From: Lysobacterales bacterium
GTDB lineage: Bacteria; Pseudomonadota; Gammaproteobacteria; Xanthomonadales; Xanthomonadaceae
Direction of reading: 5' to 3'
Assembly (NCBI GenBank): GCA_016718605.1
Contig: JADKCY010000002.1
Span: 682,001-746,000, forward strand
Length of the DNA: 64,000 nt
Every line of letters starts with the position of its first letter. The stretch's first letter is position 1. Made by a program: the position numbers and the translations under genes. A model generated the notes under the pieces. The model was not told the DNA's origin. It searched no databases and was given only the letters and a program-made list of their open reading frames with translations. Shown in pieces: positions 1 to 7,500 of this stretch.

Positions 1-401
1 GGGCGCATTGCCTTGATTGCGTACTTGCATCCCAGGAACACGCCATCAAGATTTGTTGCATGAACTGACCGCCATGCCTCCAGGCTGGCATTTTCTGGAT
101 CATGAACCAGATCCCCGCCCTCAAAGCCAGTGATGCCTGCGTTATTGACGACAACGTCTATGGCTCCATGCGCCGAAACAATGAAGTTCGTTACTGAAGA
201 CCAGTCCTGCTCGTTGCGAACATCGAGGTGAACATACTGCGCCGAGCTGCCAAGCCTTTTGGCGGTGATGAACCCGAGCTCATCGTTAATGTCCGAAAGG
301 TAAACATTAGCCCCCTCATTGAGAAAGGCATGAGCGATTTCCTCTCCTATCCCTCTTGCCGCCCCAGTAACCAGAGCGATCTTGCCTTCCAGCCTTTTCA
401 T
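1..401 (-). CDS. SDR family oxidoreductase, C-terminus cut by window edge
   Basis: This is a short-chain dehydrogenase/reductase of the classical type, an NAD(P)-dependent alcohol/ketone oxidoreductase. The reading frame starts at an ATG at 401 and runs off the left end. The N-terminus reads MKRLEGKIALVTGAARGIG, so the Rossmann cofactor motif TGxxxGIG sits at about residues 13-20; an NNAG motif follows near residue 90, where the family has it. The catalytic YxxxK lies beyond the window. The start codon is one base after GTTAGGC (403-409, minus strand), which matches the integron core site GTTRRRY, so the gene may once have been a mobile cassette. Substrate cannot be inferred. Confidence 0.85.
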   Translation of the reverse strand, partial: MKRLEGKIALVTGAARGIGEEIAHAFLNEGANVYLSDINDELGFITAKRLGSSAQYVHLDVRNEQDWSSVTNFIVSAHGAIDVVVNNAGITGFEGGDLVHDPENASLEAWRSVHATNLDGVFLGCKYAIKAMR

Positions 402-438
402 TGCCTAACCTCTACTTGGTACGCACAATGTTTGACAT

Positions 439-483
439 AACCGGAAATATCCAGGCAGCGAAGCTAGCCGGATATTTCCGGTT
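439..483. other. Long imperfect hairpin between SDR and VOC genes
   Basis: Two perfect 14-base arms (439-452 and 470-483) enclose a second stem, 454-459 with 463-469, closed by a three-base loop. Single unpaired A residues lie at 453 and 466. There is no T-run, so a simple intrinsic terminator for the VOC gene is doubtful. Bulged hairpins with AAC/GTT at the base are typical of integron attC sites, but the flanking 7-mers fit the RYYYAAC/GTTRRRY boxes poorly. Role undecided. Confidence 0.55.
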
Positions 484-547
484 CACGACGGGATTGGACC
501 GCATATAAGAAGTGAAAGTGAATGCATGCTAAGTGCCTGGAAATTAT

Positions 548-952
548 TTAGCTACCAACTGGCCTGTTTTTCCATGATGCGTTTTGCAGGACGATGCGAT
601 AGCCATCATGGTCTTGAAATGTTCGGCCATTTACTTCCCAGTAGGGATTAAACGAGTCGACAAACTCAAATCCCGCCTTCAGCATTCTATTGCAAACAGC
701 TTCCCATTCGGTTTTAACTGGAATATAGAACACATTCACGTCTTCAGATGTTGGCATTGGTAAAACGGGATGCGTACGGCAATATGTAAATTCAAAATGA
801 TAGTCTACTCCACTAGCACCAAGAATTACGCCATCAAATCCCGCATGATCTTCGAATTTTCCCATAATGGAAATGTTGAGCCCGATGCAGTACATATCAC
901 AGCTTTTCTGTATGTTACTTACCGGACGAGCAATGCGAAGATGACTATGCAT
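548..952 (-). CDS. VOC family (glyoxalase/bleomycin-resistance fold) protein
   Basis: A 134-residue single-domain member of the vicinal oxygen chelate superfamily, which includes glyoxalase I, fosfomycin- and bleomycin-resistance proteins and extradiol dioxygenases. It begins HLRIARPVSNI and contains a GLNISIMGKFEDHAGFDGV stretch and HFEFT near residue 53, arranged as in the two beta-alpha-beta-beta-beta modules of the fold. A late DHDGYRIVLQN segment is the usual end of the second module. Candidate metal ligands are His4, Glu54 and residues of that last segment. Activity is unknown. The start lies 24 bases from a GTTAGAC core-like site (977-983, minus strand), and the gene is divergent from the integrase relic, as expected for an integron cassette gene. 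Confidence 0.8.
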   Translation of the reverse strand: MHSHLRIARPVSNIQKSCDMYCIGLNISIMGKFEDHAGFDGVILGASGVDYHFEFTYCRTHPVLPMPTSEDVNVFYIPVKTEWEAVCNRMLKAGFEFVDSFNPYWEVNGRTFQDHDGYRIVLQNASWKNRPVGS

Positions 953-976
953 GTTGATTGGTAATTATTGCGGGTG

Positions 977-1211
977 GTCTAACAAATGAAAGAATCTTCC
1001 CCACCGAACACCTACGGCAGAGGCCGGCAGTTCGGCCAAGGGGTCGGGCGTAACGATAGGAAGGCGTTCTTCATCACGCATTCCGGAGGCGAGCATGGCC
1101 ATTGTGTGCGTTGGGGTGGATCTTGCCAAGAATGTGTTTGCCATTCATGGCGTCGATGGGGTTCAACCCCGATTTCACGGACACTTACGAGAAGGCCGAT
1201 CGAGGCCATAA
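977..1211 (+). mobile_element. IS110-family left-end fragment with truncated transposase start (copy A)
   Basis: A leader of about 110 bases (984-1094) is followed by an ATG at 1095 reading MAIVCVGVDLAKNVFAIHGVD, the N-terminus of an IS110-type DEDD transposase (its first catalytic Asp is in the GVDLAKN motif). The frame loses similarity after about 1168 and stops at 1209-1211. The same leader plus transposase start recurs at 31567 and 32895. The left boundary is exactly at the core-like sequence GTCTAAC. Leader bases CTTCC and GGAAG can pair in all three copies, consistent with a structured RNA. Confidence 0.75.
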
Positions 1212-1220
1212 GGAGTGTTT

Positions 1221-1313
1221 ATGTCGAAGTGAAGGAAGTTCAGTGCGGAGTTCAAGCACGGCGCTGTTGAGCAGATCAAGCAGCCGGGCGTCAGTTGCGC
1301 TCAAGTGGCTCGG
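1221..1313 (+). pseudogene. IS3-family OrfA N-terminal fragment
   Basis: After a plausible ribosome-binding site (AAGGAG) the frame reads MSK, a stop codon, then RKFSAEFKHGAVEQIKQPG and VSCAQVARLL. This is the helix-turn-helix start of an IS3-family OrfA protein. It has an in-frame stop at codon 4 and is cut off after about 31 residues, where the sequence becomes integron integrase. It is a dead fragment, either a decayed insertion or a deletion junction. Confidence 0.7.
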
Positions 1314-1830
1314 TTGCTGGATCCGATGCGTGAAACGCTGCCGGTGCAGCCTACGCACCGAGCAAGCCGACGACCATTGGACAAAACGTTTCATCTACTT
1401 TTATGGCAAGCCGCATCCGCTGAATTTGGGGACGAGGGTGAAGGAGGCTCTTTGACCTCTTTGGCGATTGAGGGCGGTGTTTTCGCGTCAACCCAGGGAA
1501 AGGCGCTGGCGGCGCTGTTGTTTCTTTATAAGCAGTTGCAGGAGATTGAGCTGTCTTGGCTGGATGACGTTGTGCGGGCCAAACGATCCCAGTGCGTGCC
1601 TACCGTATTCGCCGCGTCCGAGGTGGCGCGGGCATTGCCAATGCCTGTCAGCACGGCTTCTTGGCGTCACACTATTGCCACGCATTGGCTGGCGTCTGGT
1701 CAGGACATTCGCACCGCGCAAGCGTTCCTGTGGCATTCCGACGTGAATACAACTTTGGTCTACGCCCATGCAGTGAATCGCGGCCCCATGGCCGTGCTCA
1801 GTCCTTTGGACCGTTTGCCGCGTCGCGGAC
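1308..1830 (+). pseudogene. intI: Integron integrase relic (IntI-type tyrosine recombinase)
   Basis: The family cuts and joins attI and attC sites to capture gene cassettes. Three pieces are recognisable. RLLDPMRETL opens frame 3. SLRTEQADDHWTKRFIYFYG follows in frame 1 and matches the SAM-like N-terminal domain. Then ASTQGKALAALLFLYKQL, ELSWLDDVVRAKR, a C-terminal HSDVNTTLVYAHAVNRG and SPLDRL lie in frame 3 again. The NRG...SPLDRL ending is specific for integron integrases, and the tyrosine nucleophile is present in VYAHAV. Two frame changes and a deletion of roughly 100 residues between AASEVARAL and SWRHTIATHWL remove the first catalytic Arg and the IntI-specific helix, so it cannot be active. 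The divergent genes to its left are oriented as a cassette array would be. Confidence 0.85.
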
Positions 1831-1966
1831 GAAGCGAAGTGAGGTCACGTCCACCGCTTTCTGATTGGCGCGATGTGTCCGCAAGGCCCACGTGGCGGAC
1901 GCTTGGCGCTTCCGCAGGGTGAGTGCGCACTGAGAATCGCCCGAATCAGGCATACCGAAAGGCGCG

Positions 1967-1986
1967 ATTGCCGCTTTCGCGGCAAT
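1967..1986. repeat. REP-like short palindrome
   Basis: ATTGCCGC and GCGGCAAT (8 bp) flank a four-base TTTC loop. The following bases (GGGATGACGACG near 1998 and GGGGTGACGACG near 2050) form a short degenerate repeat. This kind of extragenic palindrome is common between genes of xanthomonad-type genomes. The stretch 1831-2089 has no other recognisable feature. Confidence 0.5.
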
Positions 1987-2089
1987 GACACGTTTAGGGA
2001 TGACGACGAACTGACCGTTGTCGACGCATTGAAGGGTGATGGCTCGTTGAGGGGTGACGACGTATGGATACAAGAGTCGCCATCGTGGC

Positions 2090-2635
2090 TCAACCCTCTG
2101 ACGAGGGTGGTTGTGCGAGTTTGCGCGGAAAGGTCAGCAGATAGAGCAAGACCAGAATGCCGGCCACCGGCGCCAGGCTGATCAACTGCCACCACGGGTT
2201 GAGGCCCGCGTCGCGCAGACGTCGCGTGCAGGCGGCAATCCATGGCAGTAGAACCACTAACGACGCCAACTGCCGTGGCAGCGGGCCGGCGACGCTGGCA
2301 ATCAGCTCGGCAAACGCCAGCAGCATCGTCACGGCCAGCGCAAACCACCAGAAGTCTGCGCGCGCCGTGGTGCCGGAAAACTCCAGACCGCGCAACACCC
2401 CGTCACGCATGGCTCGCAGGGCGGGCTGGCTGGGGGCCGGATCGCCTTCGAGCAAGCTCTCGGCAGGCACCTCGAATACCGCCGCCAACGCCCGCAACGA
2501 TTCCGTCGACACCTTCGCTCCGGACTCCAGCCGCTGGATCGTCCGCAGATTCAAACCGCTCAGTGTGGCCAATTGCTCTTGCGACCACTGGCGCGCGGTG
2601 CGCAGGTCGCGGAGTCGGGTGCTGTTGATGTGCAT
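2090..2635 (-). CDS. XRE-type helix-turn-helix protein fused to a DUF805-like membrane domain
   Basis: A 181-residue protein starting at the ATG at 2635, preceded by a GAGGA ribosome-binding site. Residues 1-65 form a Cro/CI-type DNA-binding domain (RLRDLRTARQWSQEQLATLS, then LNLRTIQRLESG). Residues from about 85 contain GLEFSGTTARADFWWF, hydrophobic segments and RLRDAGLNPWW, the signature arrangement of the DUF805 membrane family, with three predicted membrane segments. It is therefore probably a membrane-bound transcriptional regulator, perhaps self-controlling; its targets are not apparent. The upstream divergent gene is the hydrolase at 2870, a possible target. Confidence 0.8.
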   Translation of the reverse strand: MHINSTRLRDLRTARQWSQEQLATLSGLNLRTIQRLESGAKVSTESLRALAAVFEVPAESLLEGDPAPSQPALRAMRDGVLRGLEFSGTTARADFWWFALAVTMLLAFAELIASVAGPLPRQLASLVVLLPWIAACTRRLRDAGLNPWWQLISLAPVAGILVLLYLLTFPRKLAQPPSSEG

Positions 2636-2869
2636 GGATGTTCCTCGCAAAAGCTCGCTCAACAGCCGGCATCATCGCCCAGCGCGGTTGTTCAGCGTGA
2701 CGACATCACCCCGACACGGATAAGACACGGCGCTGTCAGCACGTGGCGACGCGGCGTATCGCTCCCTGGTAGGCCCACACGCTGCGCATGGCGCGCCCGT
2801 GAATTGCCATTTTTGCCTTGGAGTATCGAAGACCACTGCGCCACGTGGCGATGCATGGGGTGATTTTCG

Positions 2870-3823
2870 ATGCGTGCTTTTCTGACGGTAGGCGCGGTGG
2901 CCGTGTGGTGGTTTGCGACGAGCGCGGTGGCGGGCGAGCTTGCGCTGCCTTCCGGTGCGGATGCGGGGTTCCGCGAAGTGCCGCTGTGGCCCGAGGAATC
3001 CGACGTGTTGCAACAGGGAATTCGCGCGCTTGCCGAGCTGCCAGGCGCCATCACGCGTCCCTCACTGTTGATCTATTCGCCGCGCACGACGAACACGGGA
3101 GCAGCGGTGCTGGTGTTTCCCGGCGGCGGATACAAGGCCGTGGCAGTTGGGCCGCAAAGCACGATTGGCCTCAATGGACGCGATGTTTGCCGGTGGCTGA
3201 CCGATGCGGGGGTGACCTGCGTGCTGGTCAAATATCGGGTGCCAAACACTGGCTGCAACTGGAACCCCGTCACGCGCCAGCACGACACGCCGGAGATCCC
3301 GATGGCGCTGCAGGATGCGCAACGCGCGATGTCGATTGTTCGCTATCGCGCCGAGTCGTTCGGCATCGATCCCAACAAGGTGGGCGTGCTGGGGTTTTCC
3401 GCTGGGGGCAATTTGGCCGTGTTGTCGAGCACGGCTTTTGCGCGCCGCCGCTATGTCCCGATTGACGCCATCGACGAGATGAATCTGCGACCCGATTTCG
3501 CGATCCCCGTCTATCCGGGCCACATGACGATGGAACACAAGAACCAGTCGCCACGCGACCTCGCGGCGCAGGTACTGAATAGCGATATCGAGGTATCGCA
3601 CGCCGTTCCGCCGACCCTGCTGATCCACGCCAAGGACGACCCCATTGATCCCGTGCACTACTCGGAGGTGTACGCGCGGGAACTCAAGAGAGCTGGCGTC
3701 AGCGTCCAACTGAATCTCTACGCGCATGGCGGCCATGCGTTCGGCGTCAGCAAACAGGGGACCGATTCGGATCAGTGGCCGGCAGACGCACTGCAGTGGT
3801 TGGCGGACATCGGGATGCTCTGA
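2870..3823 (+). CDS. Secreted alpha/beta hydrolase (esterase, BD-FAE/xylan esterase-like)
   Basis: A 317-residue protein with an N-terminal signal peptide (hydrophobic residues 3-20, cleavage near AVAG). The alpha/beta hydrolase core has an oxyanion-type PGGGY motif near residue 85, the nucleophile elbow GFSAGG near residue 175, the acid in AKDDPID near residue 255 and the catalytic histidine in HGGHAFG near residue 287. The nearest described relatives are esterases that deacetylate plant polysaccharides, but the substrate is inferred only from overall pattern. It is probably periplasmic or exported. It stands alone; the next gene is convergent. Confidence 0.82.
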   Translation: MRAFLTVGAVAVWWFATSAVAGELALPSGADAGFREVPLWPEESDVLQQGIRALAELPGAITRPSLLIYSPRTTNTGAAVLVFPGGGYKAVAVGPQSTIGLNGRDVCRWLTDAGVTCVLVKYRVPNTGCNWNPVTRQHDTPEIPMALQDAQRAMSIVRYRAESFGIDPNKVGVLGFSAGGNLAVLSSTAFARRRYVPIDAIDEMNLRPDFAIPVYPGHMTMEHKNQSPRDLAAQVLNSDIEVSHAVPPTLLIHAKDDPIDPVHYSEVYARELKRAGVSVQLNLYAHGGHAFGVSKQGTDSDQWPADALQWLADIGML

Positions 3824-4066
3824 CAAGCTGTTGAGAACGCGCGTTCCTGGCGTTTTTCAAGATCACGGGTCCGGTATTTGTCCAGACGCTCTGTCGACGA
3901 GTTCATCGCCTGCGATCACTTCGCGGCAACCTCGTTCTCGCCACGCAGTGCAAGAAAGGACGGCGCAGGTAATGGCGCCGGCGCCGCATTCTGCCCTTGG
4001 GAGCGTTCGCTTCTCTCTGGCGAATCCGCAGACTCGCCAGAGAGCACGACGCTCGTCAATCGAACA

Positions 4067-4381
4067 TCAATTGAACTCGATCACCAGTTCGTCTTCGCAA
4101 AAGTCGAATTCCACCGCGTCGGATTCACTGCCATCCGCGAACGTGGCCATGAAGAACCAGCCGCAGCCACTTTCGTCAGTACTGGAATCCCAGCTCATTT
4201 CCGCCGTCTTGCCGGCCGGAATACCGCTGCCGATATTGAACTCGCCCCAGGTGTCGCCATCCTCGGAGACGTGCACCGCAACGATCTTCGAATCGGTGTT
4301 GTTGCTGATCTGAAAGGTGTATTCGGCAAAAGCCGCTGGCGACGCCAACAGCAAGGCCACACTGCACAACCATCCGCGCAT
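4067..4381 (-). CDS. Small secreted protein of unknown function
   Basis: A 104-residue protein starting at the ATG at 4381, with an AGGAG ribosome-binding site eight bases upstream. The first 19 residues (MRGWLCSVALLLASPAAFA) are a clear signal peptide with an AFA cleavage site. The mature part is acidic and short, with cysteines in ESGCGWFF and FDFCEDEL that could form one disulfide. It contains aromatic and beta-strand-like patterns (YTFQISNNTDSKIVAVHVSE). I do not recognise a family. Its upstream region overlaps the 175-bp repeat that is also found before fliP. Confidence 0.6.
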   Translation of the reverse strand: MRGWLCSVALLLASPAAFAEYTFQISNNTDSKIVAVHVSEDGDTWGEFNIGSGIPAGKTAEMSWDSSTDESGCGWFFMATFADGSESDAVEFDFCEDELVIEFN

Positions 4382-4398
4382 TTCGTTCACTCCTGAAG

Positions 4399-4575
4399 TG
4401 CCGCACGAAGCCCCCTGCCTCGGCGCGCGGCGGCAGTCTAGCAGTTGGTAACGCCAGGCTGCCTGTGACGGGAATTTTCCGCCGGTTTTTTGGCGTTTCG
4501 ATTCGCGGCTTTCTTGACACGCCGCGCCAGCATTGGCTTTCTGCGCCTTGGAGAACCCGACGCGTTGCTTGCTGC
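4399..4575 (+). repeat. Direct repeat, copy 1 (flanks the FG-GAP gene)
   Basis: The first 60 bases are identical to 8944-9003. The next roughly 115 bases match with scattered changes, ending around the sequence GTTGCTTGCT. Copy 2 carries the sigma-54 type promoter of fliP; in copy 1 the -24 element has changed from GGCAC to GACGC while the TTGCT part is kept. Copy 1 therefore looks like a decayed duplicate of the fliP upstream region. It lies between the small secreted gene and the end of the FG-GAP gene. Confidence 0.85.
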
Positions 4576-4594
4576 CGGTCGGGCAATGGCATTC

Positions 4595-7500
4595 TCACAA
4601 ACCCTGTAGAGGCACACTGATCCGATTCGGCGCTACCTCAAATCCATTGCCGAACACGCCTTCCGGTCCAATCTGGTCGCTGTCTGTTGCACTGTTATCG
4701 GCGGGCTGCAGCTCGATAACGCCAACGGGTTGTTCGATGGTCGCAGTGTTGGTGACTTTACTGCCCAACGCTGCGTTGATGCGCGCGCTGAACAGGTAGC
4801 TCAACACGCCGCCCACAGGGAGGTTCAGCGTCTGATCGATGCCACCCTCGCCTACCGCTTGAGGGCAACTGGCCAACAATACCGGCGCGCAAGACCACAC
4901 TGAGTCAACCAACCCAGTCGGCAATTCATCGAGCAGACGAGCGCCCTCGACGGGCAAGGGACCTGCATTGGCCACCAGAATTTCGTACACCGCCACACCA
5001 CCCGGCAGCGCGTAATAGGCACCGTCATCCTTGCTGATCTCCAGATCTGTCGCCGCCAGCACTTCAATTTCGCTCTGCGCCGTCGTCTGGTGGTAATGCA
5101 AATCGGCCGCCTTGGTCGCGGTGACAGTACAGGTTCCGACCGCCGAGCCGGTCAACATACTGTCGTCGATTGAGCAATTGGCGGTGCCCTCTGTCACCTC
5201 AATGCTCACCGCACCACTTCCGCTACCGCCAGAGGTGGAAAGCCCTGCGGTGCGCGTCAGCGGGATGCTCGATGGTGTGGCGACTACAGTCAGCAGAGCC
5301 TGGTTGGCACGTGTCACCGTCACATCTACCATCGCGGTAGCCGCGTTGAAGTTCTCGTCTGCGGCCTTGGTTGCAGCCACCGTGCAGGTTCCTACTCCGA
5401 TGGCGGTAAGTGTCGTGGCGTTTACTTCACAGACGTCTGCACCCGACGTTACCGCGAAACTCAGGGAACCCGTCCCCGAACCACCATTGACACTGAGCGC
5501 GCTGGTTGCATCAAAGACCAACGTGGACGGATTCGAGATGACGGTTAGCGCAGCCTGATCTTCACGCGGCGTCACAGCATTGGACGGTGCCGAGGCGGCG
5601 CCCTCACCGACGGTGTTGGTGGCAGTAATTGTGAAGGTATAGGTCGTTTGGTTGGTGAGGCCAGCGACCGTGATCGGGCTGTGAGAGCCGACGCTCGAGA
5701 TACCGCCGGGGCTCGATGTCACCGCATATTCGGTAATCGCCGAGCCACCGTCGAAGGCAGGTGGCGAAAAACTCACCGTAGCCTGCATGTTTCCAGCGGT
5801 CGCAATGGCGACCGTCGGCGCCGCCGGCAGGACGGCATTCACAGCGAAGCTATGCTGCACCTGTGGCGCAGCGCTGAAACTCGTGTTGCCCATCTGGTCT
5901 GCGTTGATCGTGCAAATGCCCGCGGAAACGAAGGTCAACAGACCAGCAGAAGTGACCGTGCACACGCTTGTCGTCACCGAGCTGAAACTCACCGCCAAGC
6001 CTGAACTGGCTATCGCGCTCAGTGTTGGCATCGTGCCAAACGCCTGTGGACCAGGGTTTGCGAACGAGATGCTTTGGGGCTGCAGGCTAGCGCCGACGAA
6101 AACGTAGGCCGCTCCATTGTCGTGCGAGGTGGCATCGGGCACCCAGTCATTTGCTCGGTAAGCGCCCGCCAACGCGATGCCTTCGTCGAGAGCAATGGCA
6201 CCTCCGAACTCATCGAATGACGCTCCGTCGCTCGCTGTCAGTTTCGTCTGCTGCGCCCACGTAGTGCCCACGCGAGTGAAGACATAGGCCGAGCCCTGGT
6301 CGGCATTGCTACCAACGTCATCGCCATCCGCCCCCAGCAGCGCAGCGTCACCAGAGAGGGCGACCGCCCCACCAAAGTAGTCGTCTGTTGCACCATCATC
6401 CGCCGTCAGCCGCGCCAGTTGCGTCCACGTCGCATCGGCATAGCGGAAAACATATGCGGCGCCTTGGTTGCTATTGGCACCGATGTCAGTCCCGTACGCT
6501 CCGACCATCGCCTCATCACCGGAGAGGGCGACTGATACGCCGAAGTTGTCGCCCGACGCGCCATCATTCACCGTCAGCTTTGTCTGCTGCGTCCAGATCG
6601 TCCCGTTGCGAGTGAAGAAATACGCTGAACCTTGGTCGCTATTGGTGCCAATGTCATCGCGATGAGCACCCACCAGCACGGCGTCGCCATTCAGAGCGAT
6701 GGACGCGCCGAAGCGATCCCCTGACGCACCATCATCCGACGTCAGCTTTGCCTGCTGCGTCCAGGTCGTTCCGTTGCGGATGTAGACATACGTTGAGCCT
6801 TGGTCGCTGTTGGCGGCGATGTCGTCCAAGTATGCCCCCACCAGCGCAACGTCACCGTCAAGGGCAACGGAAGTACCGAACTCGTCGCCTGCCGCACCAT
6901 CAGCGGCGGTCAGCTTTGCCTGCTGTGTCCAGGTCACGCCGCTGCGTGTGAAGACATAGACAGAGCCTGGGCTGCTGGTGACTCTCGAGCCGCCTTCCCA
7001 CATTCCGACCAATGCCGTGTTGTTGGAAAGCGCGACGGCGACGCCGAAGAAATCGCTCGCCGCGCCATCGTCCGCCGTCAGTTTTGCTTGCTGCGTCCAA
7101 TTCGTGCCACTTCGGGTGAATACGTAGGCCGAGCCCTGATTGCTGTTGACACCGACATCGTCGCCCATCGCCCCCACCAGCGCGGTATCACCGGCAATAG
7201 CGACGGACCAACCAAAGTTGTCGTACTCCTCGGCATCACCTGGTGTCAGCGTCGCCTGTTGCGTCCATACCGACCCGCTGCGTGCAAAGACATTGGCCGA
7301 GCCTTGGTTTCTGTTTGCGCCAATGTCGTCAAGCCAAGCCCCGACAAGCGCCGTGTCACCGTCGAGGGCAACGGAGATCCCGAATTCCTCGTACCCCTCG
7401 CCTTCTTCAGCGGTCAACTGCGCCTGCTGAGTCCATGTGGTGCCGCTGCGGGTGAAGACGTAGGCCGAGCCCTGCAGGGCATTTGGCGCATCGTCCCAGT

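Noticed and set aside
986..1270. 94-residue plus-strand frame across the IS110 leader
   Set aside because: It is in a different frame from the recognisable transposase start and shows no conserved motif.
4399..4575. Functional sigma-54 promoter in repeat copy 1
   Set aside because: The GGCAC element is changed to GACGC, so the -24 contact is lost.
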